From: Hymenobacter arizonensis
Lineage (GTDB): Bacteria; Bacteroidota; Bacteroidia; Cytophagales; Hymenobacteraceae
DNA: 64,000 nt
Reading direction: 5' to 3'
Assembly (NCBI RefSeq): GCF_900115775.1
Contig: NZ_FOXS01000003.1
Location: forward strand, 124,001 to 188,000
Made by a program: the position numbers and the translations under genes
Shown here: positions 44,301 through 53,098 of the stretch, in pieces
Layout of the letters: the number at the start of each line of letters is the position of its first letter
How positions within the stretch are numbered: position 1 is the stretch's first letter
Notes under the pieces: generated by a model
Told to the model about the DNA's origin: nothing
The model's input: only the letters and a program-made list of their open reading frames with translations
Databases searched by the model: none

Positions 44301-45332
44301 GTCTTCAAAGACAAAAGCCTCTTGTGTTACAGCCTCAAGTGGGGGTAGGGCAAGCTTCTGGCGCTTACCGGTTACGAGCGTTGGGAAATAGGGCCAGAAC
44401 AATGGTATCTCCTGTCCTGCCCCCTCACCGTTAGCCAGCGAGTATAGTAGCCAAGCTAGGGCGTCCTGATTGCGCTGCCGCGAATTGTCTGGATAACTAT
44501 TTTTAGGAAATAGATACCCTAAGTCAATAGCCGTTACGCCCCGCTCCCTCAGCACCAAACGTTGAGCCGAGCTAAGGTCAAGGATGCCGCACAGATACAC
44601 ACGTGCCCGAAGTGTGGCCAACTCATCACGTACCCAGCCTAGCCAAGCCAAAAAATTGGGGTCATCACCCGAAAACCCTAGCAGCACGAAGTCATTTTCC
44701 ATCATTGCCTGCTGCACCGTATTTACAAACGGGGCGAATGCTTTCGGGTAGCGCCGAAAATCCTCTTCGGTAAGAATAAAGGGTTTAGAGGCTGGCAGGC
44801 TGCCGTGAAGCTTGACAATGCGAGGCTGTGTGGTATTGGGCAGGTCCGCTGGATGCACTACCACATCATAATAGCGGTTGTGTTCACTGGTAGGTGTTCG
44901 CTCCAGCAACGTGTCGTAATTAGTCGTGAACACATCAGCCCACGGTAGCGAAAGCAACGCTTGATGCATTGAGCCAGGTGTATGGTCTTGGTCAGGCACA
45001 CAGTTGATAATTAGATCATCAAGCGCTGATCGGCCAAAGGTTGCCTCAAATTCGAGCGCCAGTGTCAACGAGCCAGATCCACTAACAGCTTGGTCCAATG
45101 CTGTTTTTCGATCTACGGAATTTAAAGCGGGCCGCAGTTGGTCTAACAACAGACCCGTTAACTCGCGCCAGAGTGGAAAGGGAGGTGCACCAGCCACCTT
45201 AGAATCTGCGTTCAAACTAAAGCCCGTTCCAACCATCACGGCCGCCCGGCCCAATGGTTGGCGGGCCCACAGTCTCTCGCGTAGAAATGTCAGATGGTGA
45301 AGATCCGGGAAGCTGGCAACTAACGAGTGCAT
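41352..45332 (-). CDS. Giant SIR2-domain protein, putative defence NADase
   Basis: 1326 residues. The N-terminal ~280 form a SIR2-like NAD-binding domain: VMVGTGFSLNA (35-42), FTTNYDTLLE with N138, IVKLHGS with H176, and LLGFSGDDPNF (217-227), the pattern of defence SIR2 proteins that destroy NAD+ on infection. The remaining ~1000 residues are mostly helical without recognised motifs and would be the sensor, as in other long SIR2 defence proteins. Single gene; no effector or antitoxin partner is evident. The G+C content appears lower than the backbone. NADase activity is inferred from family. Confidence 0.85.
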   Translation of the reverse strand: MHSLVASFPDLHHLTFLRERLWARQPLGRAAVMVGTGFSLNADSKVAGAPPFPLWRELTGLLLDQLRPALNSVDRKTALDQAVSGSGSLTLALEFEATFGRSALDDLIINCVPDQDHTPGSMHQALLSLPWADVFTTNYDTLLERTPTSEHNRYYDVVVHPADLPNTTQPRIVKLHGSLPASKPFILTEEDFRRYPKAFAPFVNTVQQAMMENDFVLLGFSGDDPNFLAWLGWVRDELATLRARVYLCGILDLSSAQRLVLRERGVTAIDLGYLFPKNSYPDNSRQRNQDALAWLLYSLANGEGAGQEIPLFWPYFPTLVTGKRQKLALPPLEAVTQEAFVFEDRRRSKHAPVIDEATKEPSFTSEAASEIQAVLAHWKRARMVYPGWVALPRENRESLQRRTQPWRYTIENWARTLAGDQRLEPLAELVWRLERGMMVIESEMSEQLYQATLEDTAIPQSPALREQWATIAFYYLKHLRYEFTPAAFEQLLTLTEPLAAIQPRYAAWRCWQAAQQRLEQLDQEGARRWLRRWPDVVDDPVWDLRRAGLWAEVGDLDLAERYASFALNMAVKRQPKGKVRIDMLAVEADARRRLTQIREASWLKRDGREPVEDLWNATRQERDRDQLYLAYRCEASAEVEHLEDVLNTGVPEVKRAIYQSINPHSGMRVRTRTSGGGFEVGWLQPAFDVLDSFEVRGHQFRLSNRGYTSLNAASSWLVDIYPSRALGIILRTANDKLLMRFLDKATVLSLSEEQLHPLFEQCLQLLESHFPLASSGCQPGFNEDSNLTSAALAMLVIGRTLFRLPEELRSRAVKAALAVWAQWPYELLRRRNLRLRGEHYNEFTRGIVAVMTAEDVATYLTQLLTATPISSFSPGPFNALPDHLFPTIRPETEEMTAAVHFCLSRVAASDLNIRQSALRRLDRLHGRGWLTPMEQALYGELVWQTAPPSALPNLNNWFASFLLHVPSPAGVDAAALLKQDLVRRAAHFQDALTIDISEDKFGRGDAFGRFLTEIARATKPEPGNLTVGGNHRRSWIEWTPAEAEMLFDLLEAWLHRSEQGLIQLRQVERGELFHFTIDEDNFDEAGQVLREAIIPNLPADDVPLSERVYALLQKMIQLELRGRSALPLLIDRLPTDSEALHFTATSIRQALMHPSDSQIVGDGVEGVCRWAYRFYNTKLGTPPPESLLYEFTVRLSMTELPNLLVVADWTANLLLADPHIIWPTYAQALGDALRVLADATKPPSWMERNLARTLTAQERIYQRPRIREKVANIAAQLSKLNEHTPVLGIASVLEQWRQLATLDPLPEVGKAWQKGFNQLPIDDESE

Positions 45333-45599
45333 CGGCAGAATTATAAATCAGGTTGACCACACAATGTACCATGCGCGTGATTCCTAGATGAGAGTCTATA
45401 CTAGATTTACGCACTTAAAGCAAGTAAGCAGTAAGCCCTATAGGGTTAATGGAATAAGCAGCACTTCAGTTTAATAATTGAATTACATTGATATGGCTCT
45501 ATTAACCGTAGAGCTAGGTGTAAGTGCCCAGTTAGGGTACGAGTTAAAAATAAGCTCATTAGTGTAAAGGAATTAACCTAATCTGGCTACCTTTCCGAC

Positions 45600-45941
45600 A
45601 TGAGCGATATTAAAACCATTGAGGGCTTCTTGACCTTGAAAAAAGATGGAAAAACCGTCTTAGATAGCAGACCCTCTATTCTCACAATAGATGCCCCCAG
45701 TGATAGAGGCTATCTCCATGCTTGGCATTTGGACAATGTTGTTCTGCCCGCTGACAAAATCACCCTGCAAGAGTTGGAAGCCATTTCAGATAAAGGCATC
45801 CAAAGTGAGGAAGGACGCTTTGATGTCTTATTTGCCGAGGATAATTCGGAAGGGACTTACACCGGACAAGCTTTCATTGCTGCCCTCGTGTATGACCGGC
45901 TGCAAATAGACCTGCGTGGAGCCACCGAATTAGCCGTGTAA
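45600..45941 (+). CDS. Hypothetical small protein
   Basis: 113 residues, family unknown. Mixed alpha/beta: KTIEGFLTLKKDGKTVLDS, then ILTIDAPSDRGYLHAWHLDN, ending LVYDRLQIDLRGATELAV. Lower G+C than its surroundings. Two bases separate its stop from the next gene, so the pair is an operon. No catalytic or binding motif seen. Confidence 0.6.
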   Translation: MSDIKTIEGFLTLKKDGKTVLDSRPSILTIDAPSDRGYLHAWHLDNVVLPADKITLQELEAISDKGIQSEEGRFDVLFAEDNSEGTYTGQAFIAALVYDRLQIDLRGATELAV

Positions 45942-45943
45942 CG

Positions 45944-46243
45944 ATGACAGATTCAGAAAAACAAGGCGTATTAGAAAGCTTTGAAGCCTTATATAAATTA
46001 GTTGAAGATCAAGACAATGGTGGGCAATTCAAAAATAATGCTGACCAACTGTTAGCTGGCGTTGGCGAATTTCCCCTTCCCTATATCAAAGCTGCTGCGG
46101 GTGAACTGGAAAAGGTGAACCAAGCAAGGGAGGTAAAAGCGAACTTGCTTGCTAGGACAAAAACTGCGATTGACTTTATAAAGTCAACACCATCTGAAGA
46201 ATTGAGCCATGAAAAAATTAAGGCTCAAATGGAAAAGACCTAA
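45944..46243 (+). CDS. Hypothetical small helical protein
   Basis: 99 residues, predicted all helical (EKQGVLESFEALYKLVEDQ, LEKVNQAREVKANLLARTK, EELSHEKIKAQMEKT). Paired with the preceding gene. A two-gene toxin-antitoxin or effector-immunity type unit is possible, but nothing in the sequence proves it. Confidence 0.6.
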   Translation: MTDSEKQGVLESFEALYKLVEDQDNGGQFKNNADQLLAGVGEFPLPYIKAAAGELEKVNQAREVKANLLARTKTAIDFIKSTPSEELSHEKIKAQMEKT

Positions 46244-46300
46244 AAAAGTAAGCGGATCCGTAATAAGTTTTTGTTAGAGTGTGTTTGGGTTTTTACTATT

Positions 46301-46325
46301 GGTCATGCTGAGCTTATCGAAGCAT
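46301..46325. repeat. Possible dispersed REP-like element
   Basis: GGTCATGCTGAGC followed by TTATCGAAGCAT forms an imperfect palindrome with ATGCT/AGCAT ends. From memory, similar strings recur between genes in Hymenobacter-type genomes. Only one copy was noticed in this window. Confidence 0.35.
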
Positions 46326-46371
46326 AACGTGCCAGGGGACTTTTACCAAAAACCAAACATCTTCTTCGCGT

Positions 46372-46407
46372 AAAAAAGCCTTTCTACTTGCGCAGGAAGG
46401 CTTTTTT
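46372..46407. terminator. Intrinsic terminator
   Basis: Stem AAAAAAGCCTT (46372-46382) with AAGGCTTTTTT (46397-46407), extended by a T-G and a C-G pair, and a U-tract on both strands. It would end the small-gene pair from the left and the gene remnant from the right. Confidence 0.75.
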
Positions 46408-46426
46408 CACAACAAGTCACGGACGC

Positions 46427-46560
46427 TTAGCGGTATTTCGGCATCTCCTCTCGCTCGAAGAGCAAGCCGGTGGTCAGCAGCGTGGCGCCGACGGCCAAAA
46501 AGGTGTTGTGGGCTTTTTTGTTTTTGGAAAAACCCAGGACCCACGGCGCACCCAAACAAG
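46427..46560 (-). pseudogene. 3' remnant of a small membrane-protein gene
   Basis: On the minus strand an open stretch reads KNKKAHNTFLAVGATLLTTG then LLFEREEMPKYR and stops at 46427-46429, with a terminator hairpin just beyond. It looks like the end of a small membrane protein. No start codon or upstream part was found, so it is probably a fragment left by rearrangement. Confidence 0.3.
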
Positions 46561-46707
46561 TTCGGTCCTAAGGGAAAGGCTGAAGTGCGCGTGGGAGACG
46601 GAAAGAATGATTCACCTTTAGGTTTGCTGTTGCAGCTTCAAAACGATTCGGCGTGGTTGTTATCGTATCATATGCCGCGCCAACTCATGCTCTGCCCGGC
46701 CTCGCCT

Positions 46708-49700
46708 TTAATCCTCAAATTCCGCGCTGCCCAGCCCCAGGGTCCGCATATTCTCCTGCAGTACCCGCTGTAGGTCCAGCGTAAAGCCGTCGACGTTGCG
46801 GGCCTCGATGTGCATCGTCACAGTGGCGCCTTTCGGCAGGTGCTTGATGATTTCCTTTTCCAGCGCCTCCGCATCGCGGAAAAAGCGCGTCACGTCCAGA
46901 TTAGCATCAGCGTAGAAACGGGTACGCTTTGTCCCGGAATCCTTCGCTGTGTTGTCATCCCCGCCACCGCCAGGTTGGCCGGTTTCCCCGCCAGCACCAC
47001 CATACGTCTGCCCGCCTTGGCTATCATCCTCTCCGCTTTGCTGCTCGCGCAGCAAGCGTAGCCGTTCTATCTCCTCAGCGCGCTCATGCGCCTGCTGCTG
47101 TGCCGCTACTTCTGATTTTACCAGGAGCCCCGGCCCATCCATCGAAATAGTGGTGCGCTCCACGCCTTTTGTGTCCCCCGTCACCAGGCCCCGGTAGCGT
47201 CCAGCAGTCTCGTCATAAGAGTCAGCGTAGGCAAAGGAGTCGCGCTGCCAGGAGCCGAGGCGTAAGCCTTGCTCAATGGCTTTTGCCAATAGATTGCCTT
47301 CGAGCAGCCGCGCCAAGTAGAGGTATTGGGCAAAATCCTCCTTTAAGGTTTTTAGCGGAACATGGTTGTTGCCCCGCCACAGCATGTCTTGGTCCAGGTG
47401 CATCCGCAATTCCGTCGGATTAAACTGGTCGTAAACCTGCGACTGATTGATTAGCTTGTTTGTTACCCTCGTTATCAGTGTATCCTGTGCCGAGCCATTC
47501 AGGCGGCTTTCAATCCATTCCACATCGCGGCTGCCTCGTACCTGTGTTGGGCTAAGCAAGCACGCAAAAACCGTTGGAATCTGTGATTTCACCGCATCTT
47601 TAGCAGCAGCTACCCGTTGCTCAACCTGAGTTTTTTGGAAATGGTCGAGATTAAGCAATATCTGGTCGCGCTTAACTGACTCCCACCCTAGGTAAGTTTT
47701 AACCGCGCCGTGTAATTCCTGAATTCGAGCTTTGTCCGGAGCCATGAAAACTAGGGTGTTGCGATTCATTCGTGACCCCGAGCCACGGTATTGTAGCACT
47801 AGTTCTTCGGCCTTTCGTTGCGCCGAACTGTTTTGCTCGCGGGCGACGTGGGAATAGTCCGAGGCCAGCACTATCAGCTTCATTTCCTGGTCGTCGGGTA
47901 TATCCGCTCCACTTGCCGGCATCATGTAGAAGCGCCGCAACTTACCTTGGCCAGCTTTTAGAAGGTCTAAAATAAGGCTCTTCAGATAGTCTTCCACATC
48001 ACCTTTTTCGATATGCCCCGCCCGCTCTTCCGCCGTGCGGTTCACGTTGTTCTGCGTCGAATACCAGTAGTGGTTGTTCTGGCAATACACGTAGGTGGCC
48101 CGGTCCACAAGGTAGCGCAGAGCGTCATTGAATACCGGTACGCTTTGCCCTGGCACCACACTGCCCAACTTCAACCGCTGCTTATCCAGGCCCCGTTGCC
48201 CGGCCCCGGCCATGGGCGCCGACCCAAAAAATAGGGCCCGAGCCACCTTGCGAGTCGCCGAGAGTCGGCCTAGGTTTAGGTTTTCCCTGTCAATCAGTCG
48301 GGGTAGGGCAGTGGCCCCGTCCACGTCCTTGTGTATTACTGCCCGCCATGGCTCATCCAGGTAGCGCATCATCTCTTCCTGTATGCCGGCATCATCCATT
48401 GGAATATGCCCTGGTAAAATCAGAGGACTAGAATCTTCACTGGCCCAGAGCAAATGAATGATTTTAGCCATCAGCCGCAGAATGCCTCTAGTCTTTTGAA
48501 ACCTGGGAATGCTGGCCCAGTTGTCATGCAGTAGCGTAAATAGCTCTGGATGAATAGGGTAGTAGTCAGCCAATTGCTGACGGTATTCCACCTGTTGCGT
48601 GTCGGCTGGAAACTCGCCTCGGTTTTGTTGGTACAGGTCATAGAAGCCTCGTGCCACCACGTCGCGCTGTGCAAACTGTGACGTCTGTGTTAGCGGTGCA
48701 AACAATCGGCGTGTCACAATCTTAAACGATTCCTCTGGTGTGGCTGCGGACCATGGCGACTCAATTCTGCTCACAATGTTGCTCAGTTCAGCCTTAGCCC
48801 GCCTTCCCACTTCGCCGCCCAGTTCGATGTCCGACTCGGGTAAGCTTACCACTACCAGTGCCTCGGGTACGGCTGTGGCCGCTTCGCACAAGGCCTGCGC
48901 GAAGGACATATGTGCACCGTAGCTACCTCCGGGTAGTACACCCGGCGTTTCAGGTAACTGTCTTACATATGATACCCACTCATCTACCAACACTAAACAT
49001 GGAGCAGTTTGTCGAAACAACTCGTCTAAAGCATCACCTGGATTAGTGCCAGCCTTGTCGCTTTCTTCCACCAGAGAATAGCCGTGTTTCCCACCCAGCT
49101 GCCAAGCTATTTCACCCCAGAGTGTATGCACTACTGTGCCATCGTTTTTACGGTGAGCCACACCTGGTGAAATTCTGTTGCCCACCACAACGGCCTTATT
49201 TACACGGGTCGGTGGCATTAGGCCATCTGCCTCAGTGCGAAAGAATTCTTCCAAGTCATGCACTACACTCAGATTTTCACCACTGCATAAGTGGTAAAGC
49301 GCTAGCAACGAATGCGTTTTACCGCCCCCAAAGTTGGTTTGTAAGTTGAGTACTGGGTCACCGCCTTTGCCATTGAGACGCCGTAGGGCATTTAGTAACA
49401 GTCCTTTGATGCCGCCTGTGAGTAGTGTGCGCTGGAAAAAGTCTATTGGCTTACTATACTCAGCTGCTTTGCTCCCACCTTGGTATACTTGCCACAAGTC
49501 GGCCGCAAACTCAGCTTGCTGAAACTTGCCAGAGGCAACGTCTGGATGAGGGGCCAATACTTCTTTCCACGACGGTAGGCCGCCTGCGGCGGCATCGCTC
49601 ACCGGGGCTGCTGCCTCCAGGCGCCGCACTTTCTTCCGTGCCGATTCCTCGAATCGAATCCGCATCAGCTCGCTCTTTTGCATTTCAGCTTCTGCAGCTT

Positions 49701-50094
49701 CCTCGCCAGCTGCCACAGCTAGGAGCAGCTGCTCGGCGGCATCCAGGGCCCGGTAGGCTTCATCGGTCGTAAAGCCGTTGCTGCCGGTCTGGTGGGCTGC
49801 CCGGTTGCGGGCATCCAGCAGCAGCGACGAATAAGCCCGCTCGCTGTGGCCCAGCGTTTTCTTAAACACAGTCGCCCAATGCGCCTGCATCAGCGTCAGC
49901 AGCAAGCCGGTGTCCCATTCGGTTGCCGGCTTGGGGTTGGTGCGGGCGTGGTGGGTAGTTGGGAGGGCCGAGACCGCCGCCACTTCCCAATGGCTTCCCA
50001 GCGCCACGGCTAATTCCCGCGCTACAAACGGCCCCAGGCCTTGCCGCAGCGCCTCTAGGCCTTTATTAACTCTATCTAGTCCAGTCAGTGCCAT
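46708..50094 (-). CDS. DUF499 ATPase with N-terminal Swt1-type HEPN domain
   Basis: 1128 residues. Residues ~1-125 are a Swt1-like HEPN domain with the RNase-type RNRAAH motif (R-x4-H in LLLDARNRAAHQ). The DUF499 ATPase part has Walker A NFGGGKTHSLLALYHL (near residue 260) and Walker B CLVLVDEWVSY. The C-terminal tail is Gly/Gln-rich, followed by a short domain (TVTMHIEARNVDGFTLDL). Third gene of a same-strand set with the DUF1156 methylase and the helicase. In such sets it is thought to act as a large AAA-type motor; the HEPN active-site pattern suggests RNA cleavage. Function not demonstrated. Confidence 0.85.
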   Translation of the reverse strand: MALTGLDRVNKGLEALRQGLGPFVARELAVALGSHWEVAAVSALPTTHHARTNPKPATEWDTGLLLTLMQAHWATVFKKTLGHSERAYSSLLLDARNRAAHQTGSNGFTTDEAYRALDAAEQLLLAVAAGEEAAEAEMQKSELMRIRFEESARKKVRRLEAAAPVSDAAAGGLPSWKEVLAPHPDVASGKFQQAEFAADLWQVYQGGSKAAEYSKPIDFFQRTLLTGGIKGLLLNALRRLNGKGGDPVLNLQTNFGGGKTHSLLALYHLCSGENLSVVHDLEEFFRTEADGLMPPTRVNKAVVVGNRISPGVAHRKNDGTVVHTLWGEIAWQLGGKHGYSLVEESDKAGTNPGDALDELFRQTAPCLVLVDEWVSYVRQLPETPGVLPGGSYGAHMSFAQALCEAATAVPEALVVVSLPESDIELGGEVGRRAKAELSNIVSRIESPWSAATPEESFKIVTRRLFAPLTQTSQFAQRDVVARGFYDLYQQNRGEFPADTQQVEYRQQLADYYPIHPELFTLLHDNWASIPRFQKTRGILRLMAKIIHLLWASEDSSPLILPGHIPMDDAGIQEEMMRYLDEPWRAVIHKDVDGATALPRLIDRENLNLGRLSATRKVARALFFGSAPMAGAGQRGLDKQRLKLGSVVPGQSVPVFNDALRYLVDRATYVYCQNNHYWYSTQNNVNRTAEERAGHIEKGDVEDYLKSLILDLLKAGQGKLRRFYMMPASGADIPDDQEMKLIVLASDYSHVAREQNSSAQRKAEELVLQYRGSGSRMNRNTLVFMAPDKARIQELHGAVKTYLGWESVKRDQILLNLDHFQKTQVEQRVAAAKDAVKSQIPTVFACLLSPTQVRGSRDVEWIESRLNGSAQDTLITRVTNKLINQSQVYDQFNPTELRMHLDQDMLWRGNNHVPLKTLKEDFAQYLYLARLLEGNLLAKAIEQGLRLGSWQRDSFAYADSYDETAGRYRGLVTGDTKGVERTTISMDGPGLLVKSEVAAQQQAHERAEEIERLRLLREQQSGEDDSQGGQTYGGAGGETGQPGGGGDDNTAKDSGTKRTRFYADANLDVTRFFRDAEALEKEIIKHLPKGATVTMHIEARNVDGFTLDLQRVLQENMRTLGLGSAEFED

Positions 50095-50219
50095 ATTCGG
50101 GTAGAAACTTCAATTATCAGTGTAAGGAATCAGCCAGGGTTCCGCTCAACGTACTTCGCGAGTAAAGGGCAACCGGGGCCGGGTATGTAGCTGTCAGGTC
50201 AGGTGTTCTAAAGTCGAAG

Positions 50220-52997
50220 CTACAAGTCCAGCCGTCCCTGCTCGCCAGCTTCCGCTTTTGGTAGCTGTTGCGACTGCGCCAATATCCCGTTCCAGGCCAG
50301 TACCAGGGAGTTGTAGGCCAAAGCCTCTTGGCTCCAGCCCTTGCGCTCGCACAGCGTAAACAGGCCGTAGGCCAGCTCGCGCGCCGCGCTGGCCCGCCCA
50401 TCCAGCAAGCGGTAGAGACGGGCTGCACCTTCTTCTCCCTTAGCTTGCAGGCGTTTTATCAGGTGCTGCGTTATTTCCCACACCACCGTGCGCGAATCGT
50501 GCGTGGGGTCCCAGTCAGCCGCAAGCTCCTCGCGAGCTAGAAGCTTCACCCGGCCGCCACCACTGCGCACAATTCCGGTCTGCGTTAGCGCATTCACGGC
50601 CGTATTCTTGGAGCCCGCGAGTTGATTGGCTTTGCCAAAATCGCCGCTTTCAAACTGATGGTCGGCGTACCAAGCCAGTGCCCAACGCGTTTCAGCGTCG
50701 AAGTCACCTTCCTGCTCAACCAGCACCTCAGCCAGCGCCTGGTTCACCAGTGCCAGGGCAGTTTTCATGCGCATCGGTTTGCCGCTCTGTTCCAGCACTT
50801 GGGCATAGCGCGAGAAAATGGCAATACCGGGCCCAATAGCGGCTTGCGCCAAGTCCACCGGGGCTAGGTTGCTGGCCTGTAAAATTTCAATAGCGGCTGG
50901 CAGCTCGCGCCGCAGCCGTTGGGCAAACTCACGACGGGTGGCCGTAGGCGCATCTTCGGGGCGCGGACGGCAGGCCAATACGATGTAGCTGGTCAAGGCG
51001 TTGGTGCCCATCGCCACCATCCGCCATTTTTGGCTGGCCTTCACCGGCCAAGTAGCCGTTATCTGAAATCCCGACGTAACTAGTCCTGCCAGTAAAGTTT
51101 CCCAGCCAGTGGTGAGAGTTACAGCTTCCTCCGCAAACAGGTCGTCTCCAATCTTTGGTGAATTGTCGGCATCCGCATCTTCGCTTTGCTTGAAGGCATA
51201 GTACACTGTAAGTGGAAAGCGGGGGTCCATGCCTTTGCGAAAAGCGCCAAAGGCCGCTCGGAAACCTGTCTCGAAATGCTCTTTAGCTGCTGCCTTCCCG
51301 CCGTAGCGAGCCTCTGCTGCAACAAGTTCTTCCATCTTGGGTACAAGTACCGTGCGTAAGAGGTCAGGGTATTGTTCCTGCAAACCATGGCGTAACCACA
51401 CGTAAAAGAAATCCGATAAGTCGGAATATCCAATATTGTCGTAATACGGTGGGTCAGTGCTGATTAAATAAGTCGGCTGGGCAAATTCGTGCGTAGCTGC
51501 ATTCTGTTGTTTAGCATTCTGCGCAGTACTGATGTCTGATAGAACCGTCTCTATTGACTCAGCTGTGATATCAATGGCGTTAAGCCAAGAGATGGCCTTT
51601 GGCTCTAAGATGTTTGCTTCTGTATAATCCCAAACCATAGGGATAGCCTGGCGAGTGAACAAGTGCATTTGTTGTTCACCGCTGGACTTCCAACTCGAAA
51701 GTGAGCAGTTAAAGTCTGCAAGCCTATTTATAGTTACTGTAAATGCAAAGTGTAATGCTTTACAATATTCTGAGGGAGCCCCGCTATTTTTTAATTCTGT
51801 AATTACGGAGGTTATTGCCTCATTGAGGGTGTTTAAAGAAAGAAGCTGTCGTTTTGTAAATAACTGAGCATATGTAGTCAGTCCATAAAGCGGAGGACTA
51901 AACCAACGTGGGCTGTCAGGCAAATCAACATCTGGCTCCCATGAGTTTGGTACGCTAGCAGCAATTTGCTCCTGCTCCTTATTTGGACTTAAATATTGTT
52001 TGCCGTTACCGGAACCAACGTCTGTTACCAGTGCCAAGAGTTGGCTCTGAAAACCATTGTTATCTAAACCGAATTGGCGAATGTCTTTGAGTGGCATAAA
52101 CTGCCCACAAGCAATGCAGGTAGCGCCCCTCCGTGCTATTGTGCTTTTTACCGCCGGTTCACCATATTTCACTACGTACCCTGTAATTGTATTCCCATTA
52201 GCACTTCGCTCAATAATAGGTTCAGAGTAGGGACGAGGACTCCGCTTGGTGCTCAGTACGAACGAACGGACCAAAGGCATTTGGCAGCTGCAGACCGGGT
52301 TAGGGCAACGCACAGTGCGTGCCCACAACCAAGTAATAACATTATATTCTTTGTTGCCTACTCGTGCTTTAGGATAGTGCTGGCCAATTCGTCGCTTCAC
52401 CTCCTCATTTATTCGGCGGCCATAGTAGCGTAGGTCTTCTGCCATTCCTCGGGCACGGTGCCATTGCTTAGGAGCCCCAGGGCGTTGGGCACTGTCTGGA
52501 TTCAGTGGGGGCTGGTTGGCCCAACGGGGCAGTATTTCAAGCGCCACTTTATTTATCAGCACTGCCACCGGATTCAGGTCAGTGGCTAGGGCGGGCAGTC
52601 CAAGCCGCATGGCTTCCAACGGAATGGAGCCGCCGCCCGCAAAGGGGTCCAGCACGGTAGGTAAGTCATTTCCACACTGCCGTTTGATTTCAGCATTGGC
52701 CTCCCGAAATGCCTCTTGGTGCAAGTGTATTTTCTTCTGGCACAGTCGCCGAATTATTCCAAATAGCCGGTCCCGTTCTTCCTGGCAGGCTTCCGGAGTT
52801 GGAAATTCATCGGGCCGCGCCGATGGGTCATCTACGATTGAAGCAAATAGTACCGCCCGCGCCGCTGGCAGTGGCAGCCGTGCCCACCAGTGGTGCAGCC
52901 CTTTCGGGTGCGCCCCAATGCCCGGCATCTTGTCATAAGCCGATTCGTCGTTAATGATGTCAAGCGGTATCGATGTTTCAATTAGTTTCTTGGTCAC
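50220..52997 (-). CDS. DUF1156 DNA adenine methylase with Zn ribbon
   Basis: 925 residues. SAM-binding motif LDPFAGGGSIPLEAMRLG lies near residues 115-132, preceded by the DUF1156 signature HPKGLHHWWARLPLPAARA. Zn-ribbon cysteines are at CPNPVCSCQ and CIACGQ. The catalytic DPPYYDNIGYSDLSDFFY block marks an amino-methyltransferase. It would modify self DNA (N6-adenine most likely). It lies between the helicase (101 bases before it) and the DUF499 gene (125 bases after it), the fixed order seen in defence islands. Target sequence unknown. Confidence 0.9.
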   Translation of the reverse strand: MTKKLIETSIPLDIINDESAYDKMPGIGAHPKGLHHWWARLPLPAARAVLFASIVDDPSARPDEFPTPEACQEERDRLFGIIRRLCQKKIHLHQEAFREANAEIKRQCGNDLPTVLDPFAGGGSIPLEAMRLGLPALATDLNPVAVLINKVALEILPRWANQPPLNPDSAQRPGAPKQWHRARGMAEDLRYYGRRINEEVKRRIGQHYPKARVGNKEYNVITWLWARTVRCPNPVCSCQMPLVRSFVLSTKRSPRPYSEPIIERSANGNTITGYVVKYGEPAVKSTIARRGATCIACGQFMPLKDIRQFGLDNNGFQSQLLALVTDVGSGNGKQYLSPNKEQEQIAASVPNSWEPDVDLPDSPRWFSPPLYGLTTYAQLFTKRQLLSLNTLNEAITSVITELKNSGAPSEYCKALHFAFTVTINRLADFNCSLSSWKSSGEQQMHLFTRQAIPMVWDYTEANILEPKAISWLNAIDITAESIETVLSDISTAQNAKQQNAATHEFAQPTYLISTDPPYYDNIGYSDLSDFFYVWLRHGLQEQYPDLLRTVLVPKMEELVAAEARYGGKAAAKEHFETGFRAAFGAFRKGMDPRFPLTVYYAFKQSEDADADNSPKIGDDLFAEEAVTLTTGWETLLAGLVTSGFQITATWPVKASQKWRMVAMGTNALTSYIVLACRPRPEDAPTATRREFAQRLRRELPAAIEILQASNLAPVDLAQAAIGPGIAIFSRYAQVLEQSGKPMRMKTALALVNQALAEVLVEQEGDFDAETRWALAWYADHQFESGDFGKANQLAGSKNTAVNALTQTGIVRSGGGRVKLLAREELAADWDPTHDSRTVVWEITQHLIKRLQAKGEEGAARLYRLLDGRASAARELAYGLFTLCERKGWSQEALAYNSLVLAWNGILAQSQQLPKAEAGEQGRLDL

Positions 52998-53098
52998 GGT
53001 AGGGGAGTCGCTCAGCGTAATTTCTTAAATGATGGGTTTCCTTGCTTCTGGAAAGGAGGCCGGCCCTGTGGGGCTTGTGTGGTTATTAAGGGGTCACG

